From Streptomyces sp. NRRL S-646 (GTDB lineage: Bacteria; Actinomycetota; Actinomycetes; Streptomycetales; Streptomycetaceae): a DNA stretch of 64,000 nucleotides. The translations under genes and the position numbers were made by a program. The stretch spans positions 682,001-746,000 of the forward strand of contig NZ_JODC01000003.1 in the NCBI RefSeq assembly GCF_000720765.1. Direction: 5' to 3'. Below are positions 26,475 through 36,245 of this stretch, one piece after another. How positions within the stretch are numbered: the first letter of the stretch is position 1; the number at the start of each line of letters is the position of its first letter. The notes beneath the pieces were generated by a model, which had not been told where the DNA came from, did no database searches, and saw only the letters and a list, made by a program, of their open reading frames with translations.

Positions 26475-28181
26475 CTACAACGGCACGATGTCGGGCGCCC
26501 CCAACCGCGCCGCATCCGCCGTCAGGTCGTCCGGCTGCCGCTGCGACTCCCGCTCGGCCTCCACCCGCTTCTCGTAGTGCTCGACCTCGCGCTCGATCTG
26601 GTCCTTGTCCCAGCCGAGCACCGGCGCCATGAGTTCTGCCGCCTCCCGTGCGCTGCGCGTTCCCCGGTCGAAGGTCTCGATGGAGATGCGGGTGCGCCGG
26701 GTCAGTACGTCGTCCAGGTGCCGGGCGCCCTCGTGCGAGGCGGCGTACACGACCTCGGCGCGCAGATAGTCGTCGGCGGCGTGCAGTGGCTCCCCGAGCG
26801 AGGCGTCGGTGGCGACGAGGTCGAGGACCTCCTCCGCCATCGACCCGTACCGGTTCAACAGATGCTCCACTCGCACCACATGAAGACCCGTCCGCGCCGC
26901 GATCCGCGCCCGCGCGTTCCACAGTGCCCGGTAGCCCTCGGCTCCCAGCAGCGGCACGTCCTCCGTCACGCACTCGGCGACCCGCAGGTCGAGGCCGTGC
27001 ACCGCCTCGTCCACCGCGTCCTTGGCCATCACCCGGTACGTCGTGTACTTGCCGCCCGCCACCACGACAAGGCCGGGCGCGGGATGTGCCACGGTGTGCT
27101 CGCGGGACAGCTTGCTGGTGGCCTCCGACTCGCCGGCCAGCAGCGGGCGCAGCCCCGCGTACACGCCCTGCACGTCGTCCCGTGTCAGCGGCACCGAAAG
27201 GACCGAGTTCACGTGCTCCAGCAGGTAGTCGATGTCGGCGCTGGACGCGGCCGGGTGCGCCTTGTCGAGGTCCCAGTCGGTGTCCGTCGTGCCGACGATC
27301 CAGTGCCGGCCCCAGGGGATGACGAACAGCACGGACTTCTCGGTGCGCAGGATCAGCCCTGACGAGGAGCTGATGCGGTCCTTCGGTACGACCAGATGGA
27401 TGCCCTTGGACGCCCGGACGTGGAACTGGCCGCGCTCGCCCACCATGGCCTGGGTGTCGTCGGTCCACACACCGGTCGCGTTGACGATCTGCTTGGCGCG
27501 GATCTCGTACTCGCCGCCCCCCTCGACGTCCTGCACGCGCGCGCCGACGACCCGTTCGCCCTCCCGCAGGAAGCCCGACACGCGCGCGCGGTTGGCCACC
27601 TTCGCGCCGTAGGCCGCCGCCGTGCGCACCAGGGTGGCGACATAACGGGCGTCGTCCATCTGGGCGTCGTAGTACTGCAGGGCCCCGACCAGCGCGTCCT
27701 TCTTCAAGGCGGGTGCCACGCGCAGGGCGTGGCGGCGGGTCAGATGGCGGTGCGTGGGCAGGCCGCGGCCGTGCCCTCGGGCCATCGACATCGCGTCGTA
27801 GAGCGCGACGCCCGAACCGGCGTACAGGCGCTCCCAGCCCTTGTGCTGCAGCGGGTAGAGGAACGGCACCGGCTTCACCAGATGCGGCGCGAGCCGCTCC
27901 AGCAGCAGGCCGCGCTCCTTCAGCGCCTCCCGCACGAGGGCGAAGTCGAGCATCTCCAGATAGCGCAGTCCGCCGTGGATCAGCTTGCTGGACCTGCTGG
28001 ATGTGCCCGACGCCCAGTCACGCGCCTCGACCAGCCCCGTGGACAGACCGCGCGTCACGGCGTCCAGGGCGGTGCCCGCACCGACCACGCCGCCGCCCAC
28101 GACCAGTACGTCCAGCTCGCGCTCGGCCATTCCCGCCAGTGACTCGGCTCGCTGCGCCGGCCCCAGTGTCGCTGTCCTCAC
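26475..28181 (-). CDS. glpD: Glycerol-3-phosphate dehydrogenase (FAD, aerobic type)
   Basis: 568 residues. Oxidises sn-glycerol 3-phosphate to dihydroxyacetone phosphate and passes electrons to the membrane quinone pool. The FAD-binding motif DVLVVGGGVVGAGTALDAV lies at about 24-42; WASGTSSRSSKLIHGGLRYL (about 56-75) is the characteristic substrate/FAD region, with GTTDTDWD further on. The C-terminal DAO_C domain is complete (RYGSMAEEVLDLV, HLDDVLTRRTRISIE). The ATG at 28181 starts 23 residues before the FAD motif; a second Met at MAERELDV is also possible. No glpF or glpK is adjacent. Convergent with the serine hydrolase. Confidence 0.95.
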   Translation of the reverse strand: MRTATLGPAQRAESLAGMAERELDVLVVGGGVVGAGTALDAVTRGLSTGLVEARDWASGTSSRSSKLIHGGLRYLEMLDFALVREALKERGLLLERLAPHLVKPVPFLYPLQHKGWERLYAGSGVALYDAMSMARGHGRGLPTHRHLTRRHALRVAPALKKDALVGALQYYDAQMDDARYVATLVRTAAAYGAKVANRARVSGFLREGERVVGARVQDVEGGGEYEIRAKQIVNATGVWTDDTQAMVGERGQFHVRASKGIHLVVPKDRISSSSGLILRTEKSVLFVIPWGRHWIVGTTDTDWDLDKAHPAASSADIDYLLEHVNSVLSVPLTRDDVQGVYAGLRPLLAGESEATSKLSREHTVAHPAPGLVVVAGGKYTTYRVMAKDAVDEAVHGLDLRVAECVTEDVPLLGAEGYRALWNARARIAARTGLHVVRVEHLLNRYGSMAEEVLDLVATDASLGEPLHAADDYLRAEVVYAASHEGARHLDDVLTRRTRISIETFDRGTRSAREAAELMAPVLGWDKDQIEREVEHYEKRVEAERESQRQPDDLTADAARLGAPDIVPL

Positions 28182-28298
28182 CGCTGCCTCCCGCTATCGG
28201 TAGCGTCGGCCGCACCCGTCGGGCGAAGCCCGTTGCCTAACCCCCATGCCCAAATTCTGACCGGCTTGCCCGGCTTCAGCCACTAGTCGCCCCCAGCC

Positions 28299-28407
28299 TG
28301 TGGACAACATTCCCGAGACCTGCGGAAAACACGGACAACCAATCCAGCAAATCGGTCATATTTACTCCTAGTGTGACATTGCGCTTCGCCTGTCCTGTCC
28401 ACAGGAC
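28299..28407. promoter_or_regulatory. Two DnaA-box-like sequences, one inside a perfect palindrome
   Basis: TGTGGACAA (28299-28307) is the exact complement of the Streptomyces DnaA box TTGTCCACA. CTGTCCACA (28395-28403) is one base off and is the centre of the palindrome GTCCTGTCCACAGGAC (28392-28407). Both are in the divergent space between glpD and the dehydrogenase-like gene. Confidence 0.45.
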
Positions 28408-28452
28408 TTGCGCACCTGCCCCGCTTCGGTTACTGGGAGGACGGCCCACGCC

Positions 28453-29661
28453 ATGCCCGCAGATCTCGCCGTCATCGGACTCGGCCCGTTCGGCCTGCCC
28501 CTGGCCCAGGCAGCCGTCGCGGCCGGCATCCCCACACTCGGCTATCGAACCGGGCCCGAGCAGGGCTCCCTCAGCCCCGCCGAACTGCGCCGGATGCTCT
28601 CGGGGGGCTTCCGGCACGCCACCAGCCCGGCCGAGCTCGGCCGCGTCCGCACCGCGGTCATCTGCACGCCGACCCCGCGCGGCGCCGACGGCAAACTCGA
28701 CCTCGGCCAGGTCGAGGCGGCCGCCCGCGCCCTGGCCGAGCGGCTGCGCCCGCACACCACGGTCATCCTGGAGTCGCCCGTCCCCCCGGGCACCACCGAG
28801 GAGTTCCTGTGCCCCCTCCTGGAGGAGGGCTCCGGGCTGCAGGCGGGCCGCGACTTCCACCTCGCCTACTCCCCCAGCCGGGTCGACCCCGGCAACCGCG
28901 CCTTCACCCCGGCCAACATCCCCAAGGTGATCGGCGGCCTCACCTCCGCCTGCACCGAGTCCGCCGCCGCGTTCTACGGCCGCCTCACCGACAAGGTGGT
29001 ACGCGCGCGTGGACTGCGCGAGGCGGAGACCGTGCAGCTGCTGGAGACCAACTTCCGGCACGTCAACATCGCACTCGTCAACGAGATGGCCGTCCTCTGC
29101 AACCACCTCGGCGTCGACGTCTGGGACGTCATCCGCTGCGCGGAGACCAAGCCGTTCGGCTTCGAGGCCTTCCGCCCCGGCCCCGGCGTCGGCGGCCACG
29201 CCGTCCCCCAGGACCTGACCGGCCACCCGGGCCGCACCCTGCGCATGGTCGAACTGGCCCAGCAGGTCAACAGCCAGATGCCCCGTTACGTCGTCCAGCG
29301 CGCCGCGGCCCTCCTCAACGAGCACGGCAAATCGGCGCGCGGTGCCCGCGTGCTGCTCCTCGGCGTCACCTACAAGCCGGATCTCGCCGACCAACAGGGC
29401 ACCACCGCCCCGGAGATCGCCGTCCGCCTCATGGAACTGGGCGCCTCGATCAGCTACCACGACCCGCACGTCCCGTCCTGGAGCGTCCAGGACCGCCCGG
29501 TCCCGCGCGCGGACGCCCTCTACGAGGCCGCGGCCGAGGCCGATCTGACGATCCTGCTCCAGCAGCACCGGACGTACGACCTCCAAGGCCTGTCGGTGAA
29601 GGCGCAGTTGCTGCTGGACACGCGCGGAGCCGTTCCGACGGGGGCCGCCCACCGTCTCTGA
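28453..29661 (+). CDS. Nucleotide-sugar dehydrogenase-like protein, catalytic residues lost
   Basis: 402 residues matching the UDP-glucose/UDP-N-acetyl-mannosamine dehydrogenase fold throughout: NAD motif VIGLGPFGLPLAQA, middle domain FRHVNIALVNEMAVLCNHLG, PGPGVGGH, and C-terminal GVTYKPDLAD. The catalytic positions are changed: the nucleophile Cys of GGHC is Ala (GGHAVPQD), the usual STVPPGTT reads SPVPPGTT, SPERVDPG reads SPSRVDPG, and the Lys before the LLENTFR motif is Gln (VQLLETNFR). A substrate-loop segment after VPQD is also shortened. It keeps the fold and perhaps NAD binding but should not oxidise a sugar. The ATG at 28453 follows GGGAGG by about 12 bases. Confidence 0.85.
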   Translation: MPADLAVIGLGPFGLPLAQAAVAAGIPTLGYRTGPEQGSLSPAELRRMLSGGFRHATSPAELGRVRTAVICTPTPRGADGKLDLGQVEAAARALAERLRPHTTVILESPVPPGTTEEFLCPLLEEGSGLQAGRDFHLAYSPSRVDPGNRAFTPANIPKVIGGLTSACTESAAAFYGRLTDKVVRARGLREAETVQLLETNFRHVNIALVNEMAVLCNHLGVDVWDVIRCAETKPFGFEAFRPGPGVGGHAVPQDLTGHPGRTLRMVELAQQVNSQMPRYVVQRAAALLNEHGKSARGARVLLLGVTYKPDLADQQGTTAPEIAVRLMELGASISYHDPHVPSWSVQDRPVPRADALYEAAAEADLTILLQQHRTYDLQGLSVKAQLLLDTRGAVPTGAAHRL

Positions 29662-29786
29662 CCGCATATTTCGCTGGTCACCCTGTCGCCCCCACCTGTT
29701 ACCCTCCCTCCACCAGTCGCACACTCGTGCGCACACTTTCTCCGCTTCACCATCCGCTCGTTCCATCCCGTGGGGGGATCTCTGTC

Positions 29787-30332
29787 ATGAGCCAGTCAGC
29801 TCCAACGCCACCGCAGCAGCCGCAGCCCCAGCCGGCCGACGCCGGCCCGGACGCCCAGCAGCCGGGCGCCGTACCGCCGCCAGCGGCGCCGGGGGTTCCG
29901 TACGTGCCTGCTCCCGCTGCTGCTCCGGTGAGGAACAACATCGGCCTCGGCCTGGCGGCGGCCTTCGCGGCCGCCGTGGTCGCAGCCGGTGTCTACGGTG
30001 GCGTCATCGGCCTGACCAAGCGCGAGATCGGCTGGGCGGCGGTCGGCGTCGGCTTCCTGATCGGTCTGGCCGCGGGCCGTCTCGGCGGGCGCAACCCGGT
30101 CCTGCCGGTCGCGAGCGCCGTCCTGTCCCTGGGCGCCGTCTACCTCGGCCAGCTGGTGGGCGAGGCCATGCTCATCGCGGACCAGGTGAAGGTCGGCTTC
30201 AACGAGGTCTTCTTCCAGCACCTCAGCGTGGTCCAGGAGGCCTGGAAGGCGGACGCCGACCCGCTGACGTTCGTGTTCTTCGCGATCGCCGCGTATGTGG
30301 CGTTCACGGGGGCCAAGAAGGCGGCGGTCTGA
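29787..30332 (+). CDS. Small multi-pass membrane protein, proline-rich N-terminus
   Basis: 181 residues. The first 50 are Pro/Gln/Ala-rich and likely disordered. Then come helices NIGLGLAAAFAAAVVAAGVY (about 51-70), IGWAAVGVGFLIGLAAGRLG (about 82-101), VLPVASAVLSLGAVYLGQLV (about 105-124), a polar helix with VKVGFNEVFFQHLSVVQEAW, and a last segment LTFVFFAIAAYVAFTGAK. No enzyme or transporter signature is seen. It follows the dehydrogenase-like gene by 125 bases on the same strand. The start has GTGGGGGGA upstream. Confidence 0.82.
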   Translation: MSQSAPTPPQQPQPQPADAGPDAQQPGAVPPPAAPGVPYVPAPAAAPVRNNIGLGLAAAFAAAVVAAGVYGGVIGLTKREIGWAAVGVGFLIGLAAGRLGGRNPVLPVASAVLSLGAVYLGQLVGEAMLIADQVKVGFNEVFFQHLSVVQEAWKADADPLTFVFFAIAAYVAFTGAKKAAV

Positions 30333-30868
30333 CGCTGCCGGCGCGCGGCGGAGGGGCGGCGCTTCGGTGGTGAAGGGGGGCGCGCGGGTGCGTCGGGCTC
30401 CGGGGCTGGTGGCATGGGGGGCGCGGCGCGGGTACCTTACGGAGACAGGTGGGGTCGGCCGCAGCGAGCACTGCGGCAGGCTCCTGGATGGTTCACGGAG
30501 TGTCCGCCCCTAGTTTGCGTGGGGGCGGCCGCTCACCATCCGAAAATCCGCAAGATCCACCTCCTCCGGCACTTCACCATCCACAGACGGATCCGGTCCC
30601 AGCGAGTGGGCTTGCGGTGACGTCCTGGGCGCCCCCTTCCACGAGGCCGCCCAGTGCCCGGTGGACGGTCCGTTGGAAATCGGGCCGGGCCCCGAGGAGC
30701 GGGGTCCGGAACCAAATCCTTGGAAGGGGGCGCTCCAGCAACCTGGGGCGCCGACACGGACGTTATCGCCCTCGGCCCGGCTGACCAGCCCGTATCCGCC
30801 CCGAACGCAACCGCACGCCCCCGCACCACCCCACGCGCCCCGCGCCCCGCGCAAGCCCAGGGCACACA
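30333..30868. other. Gap of about 540 bases, no gene recognised
   Basis: Frames on both strands here are compositionally poor and match no family. Base composition drops around 30530-30600, where sequence such as CCGAAAATCCGCAAGATCC stands out. It may hold a decayed gene or an unlisted RNA; nothing decisive is visible. Confidence 0.4.
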
Positions 30869-30908
30869 GAAGGGGGCCGGTCACCTCACCAGGTGACCGG
30901 CCCCCTTC
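30869..30908. terminator. Strong terminator downstream of guaB3
   Basis: A perfect 18-bp stem, arms 30869-30886 and 30891-30908 (core GGGGGCCGGTCACCT), loop CACC, 13 bases beyond the stop of the minus-strand gene at 30921. Confidence 0.85.
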
Positions 30909-30920
30909 GCGCCGTAACCC

Positions 30921-32045
30921 CTACCGCTTGTGCTGCGAGTCCGCCACCGTCACCTCGACCCGCTGGAACTCCTTCAGCTCGCTGTACCCGGTCGTGGCCA
31001 TCGCCCGCCGCAGCGCGCCGAAGAGGTTCATGGAGCCGTCGGGAGTGTGCGACGGACCCGTCAGCACCTCCTCGATGGTGCCGACCGTGCCCAGGTCGAC
31101 CTTCTTGCCGCGCGGGAGCTCCTCGTTGACGGCCTCCATGCCCCAGTGGTGGCCCTTGCCCGGCGCGTCCGTCGCGCGCGCGAGCGGCGAGCCCATCATC
31201 ACCGCGTCCGCACCACAGGCGATCGCCTTCGGAAGGTCGCCGGACCAGCCCACGCCACCGTCCGCGATCACGTGCACGTACCGGCCGCCGGACTCGTCCA
31301 TGTAGTCACGACGGGCCGCCGCCACATCCGCGACCGCGGTCGCCATCGGCACCTGGATGCCCAGCACGTTGCGCGTGGTGTGCGCGGCACCGCCGCCGAA
31401 GCCGACGAGCACGCCCGCCGCGCCCGTGCGCATCAGGTGCAGGGCCGCCGTGTACGTGGCGCAGCCGCCGACGATCACCGGGACGTCGAGCTCGTAGATG
31501 AACTGCTTCAGGTTCAGCGGCTCGTGCGAGCCGGAGACGTGCTCCGCGGAGACCGTCGTACCGCGGATGACGAAGATGTCCACGCCCGCGTCCACCACGG
31601 CCTTCGAGAACTGCGCCGTGCGCTGCGGGGAGAGCGCGGCGGCGGTGACCACGCCGGAGTCGCGCACCTCCTTCAGGCGCGCGCCGATCAGCTCCTCCTT
31701 GATGGGGGCGGCGTAGATCTCCTGGAGGCGGCGCGTGGCCCGGTCCGCGTCGAGGCCGACGATCTCGTCGAGCAGCGGCTGCGGGTCCTCGTACCTCGTC
31801 CACAGGCCCTCGAGGTTCAGCACCCCGAGACCGCCGAGCTCGCCGATGCGGATCGCGGTGGCCGGGGAGACCACGGAGTCCATGGGGGCGGCCAGGAACG
31901 GCAGCTCGAAGCGGTAGGCGTCGATCTGCCAGGCGATCGAGACCTCCTTCGGGTCCCGCGTACGGCGGCTGGGGACGACGGCGATGTCGTCGAAGGCGTA
32001 CGCCCGGCGGCCGCGCTTGCCGCGCCCGATCTCGATCTCAGTCAC
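30921..32045 (-). CDS. guaB3: GuaB3-family IMP dehydrogenase-related protein
   Basis: 374 residues from GTG at 32045. It has the IMP dehydrogenase/GMP reductase barrel (LPFLAAPMDSVVSPATAIRI, IGELGGLGVLNLEGL, VIADGGVGWSGDLPKAIACG, VMMGSPLARATDAPGKGHHW) but no CBS-domain insert, as usual for actinobacterial GuaB3. The loop that in IMPDH holds the catalytic Cys does not match its SIC(T)TR pattern: VPVIVGGCATYTAALHLMRT and VLVGFGGGAAHTTRNVLGIQ stand in that region. Some GuaB3 proteins have been reported as GMP reductases; others have no assigned activity. The terminator at 32103-32137 between it and guaB suggests separate transcription at least in part. Confidence 0.9.
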   Translation of the reverse strand: MTEIEIGRGKRGRRAYAFDDIAVVPSRRTRDPKEVSIAWQIDAYRFELPFLAAPMDSVVSPATAIRIGELGGLGVLNLEGLWTRYEDPQPLLDEIVGLDADRATRRLQEIYAAPIKEELIGARLKEVRDSGVVTAAALSPQRTAQFSKAVVDAGVDIFVIRGTTVSAEHVSGSHEPLNLKQFIYELDVPVIVGGCATYTAALHLMRTGAAGVLVGFGGGAAHTTRNVLGIQVPMATAVADVAAARRDYMDESGGRYVHVIADGGVGWSGDLPKAIACGADAVMMGSPLARATDAPGKGHHWGMEAVNEELPRGKKVDLGTVGTIEEVLTGPSHTPDGSMNLFGALRRAMATTGYSELKEFQRVEVTVADSQHKR

Positions 32046-32102
32046 GTCTGTGGCCTTTCCCTGATGCGTTTCAGCGTCTCCCAGTATCGCCGACGGGTAC
32101 GA

Positions 32103-32137
32103 CAAGGGCGGCCCCGGTGCTTCCGGGACCGCCCTTG
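32103..32137. terminator. Terminator downstream of guaB
   Basis: A 15-bp stem with one mismatch, arms 32103-32117 and 32123-32137, loop TGCTT, 27 bases after the guaB stop and upstream of guaB3. Confidence 0.75.
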
Positions 32138-32163
32138 AAGGAACCTGCCGACTACTTGTGCGA

Positions 32164-33708
<1,545 letters not shown>

Positions 33709-33820
33709 CTAACGGGAAGCACGGCTCTCGAATTCCACGGTTCCGCGTGACCCTGGGCTTCGTATGTTCGTACGGAATTGTCGAGAGACCTGTTCAAGGA
33801 AGGCGCTTACGGCATTGGGG

Positions 33821-34498
33821 TTACTGCTCCGCGAGCGCCCTGAGCCGGCTCAGTGCCCGGTGCTGCGCGACCCGCACCGCTCCGGGTGACATTCCCAACA
33901 TCTGTCCGGTCTCCTCGGCCGTGAGACCCACCGCGATCCGCAGCAGGAGCAGCTCGCGCTGGTTCTCCGGCAGGTTGGCCAGCAGTTTCTTGGCCCATTC
34001 GGCGTCGCTGCTGAGCAGCGCCCGCTCCTCCGGGCCGAGCGAGTCGTCCGGCCGCTCCGGCATCTCGTCGGACGGGACCGCCGTCGACCCGGGGTGCCGC
34101 ATCGCCGCCCGCTGCAGGTCCGCGACCTTGTGCGCGGCGATGGCGAAGACGAACGCCTCGAAGGGGCGGCCGGTGTCCTTGTAGCGCGGCAGTGCGAGGA
34201 GGACGGCGACGCACACCTCCTGCGCGAGGTCCTCCACGAAGTGCCGGGCATCACCCGGCAGCCGGGACAGACGGGTGCGGCAGTAGCGCAGCGCCAGGGG
34301 GTGGACATGGGCCAGCAGGTCGTGTGTGGCCTGCTCGTCCCCGTCCACGGCGCGGTGGACGAGTGCACCGATCGCCCCTGCGGCACTCGCCGCCTCGTCG
34401 TCGCGCATCGGTCCATGGTGCCTTGCGGCCGCGCGGGCCGTGGCACCGTGTCCGATGTTGTGCACCGAAGCGTTATGAGCAGGTGCGCCGGAACTCAT
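33821..34498 (-). CDS. shbA: ECF-type sigma factor ShbA (SigD-like)
   Basis: 225 residues from the ATG at 34498 (MSSGAPAHN), which has AAGGGGAG upstream. Region 2: [18 protein letters not shown] and [20 protein letters not shown]; region 4: [20 protein letters not shown] and [19 protein letters not shown], a clear helix-turn-helix. Placed between guaB and bldM/whiD, it corresponds to the S. griseus/S. coelicolor factor reported to drive transcription of the principal sigma gene hrdB, and to SigD next to guaB2 in mycobacteria. Identification by position and sequence is firm for the family and likely for the name. No anti-sigma gene is adjacent. Confidence 0.88.
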   Translation of the reverse strand: MSSGAPAHNASVHNIGHGATARAAARHHGPMRDDEAASAAGAIGALVHRAVDGDEQATHDLLAHVHPLALRYCRTRLSRLPGDARHFVEDLAQEVCVAVLLALPRYKDTGRPFEAFVFAIAAHKVADLQRAAMRHPGSTAVPSDEMPERPDDSLGPEERALLSSDAEWAKKLLANLPENQRELLLLRIAVGLTAEETGQMLGMSPGAVRVAQHRALSRLRALAEQ

Positions 34499-34866
34499 CC
34501 CTTGCGCCCTCCCCTTCCGCTCGACCGACTCGTCCCCGAGAGACTCCACACCTCAAGGATGCGGCATCCGCGCCGAAACGAGCATCGGGCACCCGGCGGG
34601 CCCTTTTGACATGCGGCTCCGAAGGGGTGCAGGTGCGTCCTCGCGCCCGCCGCGGCAGCGGTCGGCAGGGCAGACCGTGCGCGCTCTCGGCATGCGGGAC
34701 GAAGGGCCCTCGCAGCAGAGCTGCCAGGGCCTTTGGCCGGTGCGGCGAAGAGGGAGCCTGCCGGACGGCGCGGGGGCGTGCCTGAACTTCCTCGGGGTTG
34801 CCCGGCCCCACCCACCTTGCGGTGGGCGGGGATTCCTGAACCCCCGCTGGAACACACCCGACTGGC
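34499..34866. other. Non-coding region between bldM and shbA
   Basis: 368 bases without a gene. It contains a likely terminator for bldM near its right side (34806-34831). The rest should hold the shbA promoter(s); I see no confident -10/-35 pair. Confidence 0.45.
34806..34831. terminator. Putative terminator downstream of bldM
   Basis: Stem CCCACC (34811-34816) / GGTGGG (34821-34826) with loop TTGC, extended past one mismatch by CCCC/GGGG. 36 bases beyond the bldM stop. Confidence 0.6.
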
Positions 34867-35478
34867 CTAGCGAACCAGGCCCCAGCGGAAACCGAGCGCC
34901 ACTGCGTGTGCCCGGTCCGAGGCGCCGAGCTTCTTGAAGAGCCGCCGGGCGTGCGTCTTGACGGTGTCCTCGGAGAGGAACAGCTCGCGGCCGATCTCCG
35001 CGTTGGAGCGGCCGTGGCTCATGCCCTCCAGGACCTGGATCTCGCGCGCGGTGAGCGTGGGCGCGGCGCCCATCTCGGCGGAGCGCAGCCGGCGCGGGGC
35101 CAGCCGCCAGGTCGGGTCGGCGAGCGCCTGGGTGACGGTCGCGCGCAACTCCGCGCGCGAGGCGTCCTTGTGCAGATAGCCGCGGGCACCGGCGGCGACC
35201 GCGAGGGCCACGCCGTCCAGGTCCTCGGCAACCGTGAGCATGATGATGCGCGCGCCGGGGTCTGCGGACAGCAGCCGGCGCACGGTCTCGACGCCGCCCA
35301 GTCCGGGCATGCGTACGTCCATCAGAATCAGGTCCGAACGGTCGGCGCCCCAGCGGCGGAGGACTTCCTCGCCGTTGGCCGCGGTCGTCACGCGCTCGAC
35401 GCCGGGCACGGTCGCGACCGCGCGGCGGAGCGCCTCTCGGGCAAGCGGGGAGTCGTCGCAGACGAGGACGGATGTCAT
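34867..35478 (-). CDS. bldM: Response regulator BldM (aerial development)
   Basis: 203 residues, the length known for BldM. Receiver domain: acidic pair CDDSPLAREAL (about 8-18), phosphoacceptor-position Asp in LILMDVRMPGLGG, Thr in IMLTVAED, Lys in YLHKDASR. Then a LuxR/NarL-type helix-turn-helix: LTAREIQVLEGMSHGRSNAE and EDTVKTHARRLFKKLG. BldM is an orphan regulator required for aerial hypha genes and also pairs with WhiI; literature describes it as working without phosphorylation. The ATG at 35478 (MTSVLVCDD) is preferred over the upstream MHQLRRTA. A consensus sigma-BldN promoter lies about 120 bases upstream. Divergent from whiD. Confidence 0.95.
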   Translation of the reverse strand: MTSVLVCDDSPLAREALRRAVATVPGVERVTTAANGEEVLRRWGADRSDLILMDVRMPGLGGVETVRRLLSADPGARIIMLTVAEDLDGVALAVAAGARGYLHKDASRAELRATVTQALADPTWRLAPRRLRSAEMGAAPTLTAREIQVLEGMSHGRSNAEIGRELFLSEDTVKTHARRLFKKLGASDRAHAVALGFRWGLVR

Positions 35479-35859
35479 GGCCGTCCTCCGCAGCTGATGC
35501 ACGTCACCTTGAGCCTCCAGGCTGGTACGAAATCGTCACCTGTGCGGTCGACCGTCTCGGACGCCTGCCCGAGCACTTGTTGCTTCAACCGCCTCCGCAC
35601 TCTCAACGATGGTCACTCGAAAGAGTTACGGGGCCGTGTGCCATCTTCGGCACTCTACGTGAGGGCACGGACACGGTGCAGAGATGCAGGGCGGACCCTC
35701 AACGTTTCATCACAACCCATGCCCCATTTAGCCCTTTTTCTTCCCATCTACTCGCGTTTGAGGCTAGATTCGCAATGAGTCATATTTTCATTTCCTTAGA
35801 TCGTAGATATACGGTCGTGGGCACCGTATCCGCTCAGAACGGCTACAAGGGGTCACGCA
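35479..35859. other. Divergent bldM-whiD regulatory region
   Basis: 381 bases holding the bldM and whiD promoters. The bldM-proximal part contains the sigma-BldN-type site. The whiD-proximal part (about 35725-35815) is markedly AT-rich (CATATTTTCATTTCC), unusual here and typical of a regulated promoter rather than foreign DNA. Confidence 0.6.
35603..35630 (-). promoter_or_regulatory. Sigma-BldN-type promoter of bldM
   Basis: Read on the minus strand: CGTAAC (35630-35625), a 16-base spacer, then CGTTGA (35608-35603), which matches the described sigma-BldN consensus exactly. The predicted start is near 35596, about 118 bases before the bldM ATG. Known: bldM is a sigma-BldN target in S. coelicolor. 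Confidence 0.8.
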
Positions 35860-36186
35860 ATGGCAGATTTCTCCCGCCTTCCCGGACCGAACGCGGACCT
35901 GTGGGACTGGCAGCTCCTGGCCGCCTGCCGCGGGGTGGACAGCTCGCTCTTCTTTCATCCCGAGGGTGAGCGCGGTGCGGCCCGGAGCGCTCGCGAGAAC
36001 TCGGCCAAGGAGGTCTGTATGAGGTGCCCGGTGCGCGCGCAGTGCGCGGCGCACGCGCTGGCGGTGAGAGAGCCGTACGGCGTGTGGGGCGGCCTGACCG
36101 AGGACGAGCGCGAGGAACTCATGGGACGGGCACGGAACCGGCTGGTGGCCGCGGCGACCGGCGTGGACGGCGGCTCGAACACTTGA
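35860..36186 (+). CDS. whiD: WhiB-like iron-sulfur regulator WhiD (spore maturation)
   Basis: 108 residues. Four cysteines in the WhiB pattern: Cys23 in AACRG, then CMRCPVRAQC (CxxCxxxxxC, about 53-62), ligands of an oxygen- and NO-sensitive 4Fe-4S cluster. GVWGG (about 74-78) is the conserved beta-turn, followed by the basic tail GRARNRLVAA that contacts DNA when bound to the principal sigma factor. Position opposite bldM identifies it as WhiD, required late in sporulation for spore septation and wall thickness. Ribosome site AAGGGG upstream of the ATG. A terminator follows at 36210-36237. Confidence 0.94.
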   Translation: MADFSRLPGPNADLWDWQLLAACRGVDSSLFFHPEGERGAARSARENSAKEVCMRCPVRAQCAAHALAVREPYGVWGGLTEDEREELMGRARNRLVAAATGVDGGSNT

Positions 36187-36209
36187 AGGAACGTTTCTTC
36201 GTCTCCATG

Positions 36210-36245
36210 TGATGGGCACGCGTGCGCGTGCCCATCACTTTTACT
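36210..36245. terminator. Terminator between whiD and the LysR gene
   Basis: A near-continuous inverted repeat TGATGGGCACGCG (36210-36222) / CGCGTGCCCATCA (36225-36237) followed on the plus strand by CTTTTAC. It serves the convergent stops of whiD and the LysR gene. Confidence 0.8.

Noticed and set aside
28299-28407. Replication origin at the DnaA-box pair
   Set aside because: Only two boxes and none of the dnaA/dnaN/rpmH neighbours; reported instead as a regulatory candidate.
30510-30884. 124-codon minus-strand frame in the 30.3-30.9 kb gap
   Set aside because: It overlaps the terminator and is Gly/Ala/Arg-rich without any motif; not supportable as a gene.
35725-35815. AT-rich stretch as horizontally acquired DNA
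   Set aside because: It is a short promoter region between two core developmental genes; AT-richness fits a regulated promoter.
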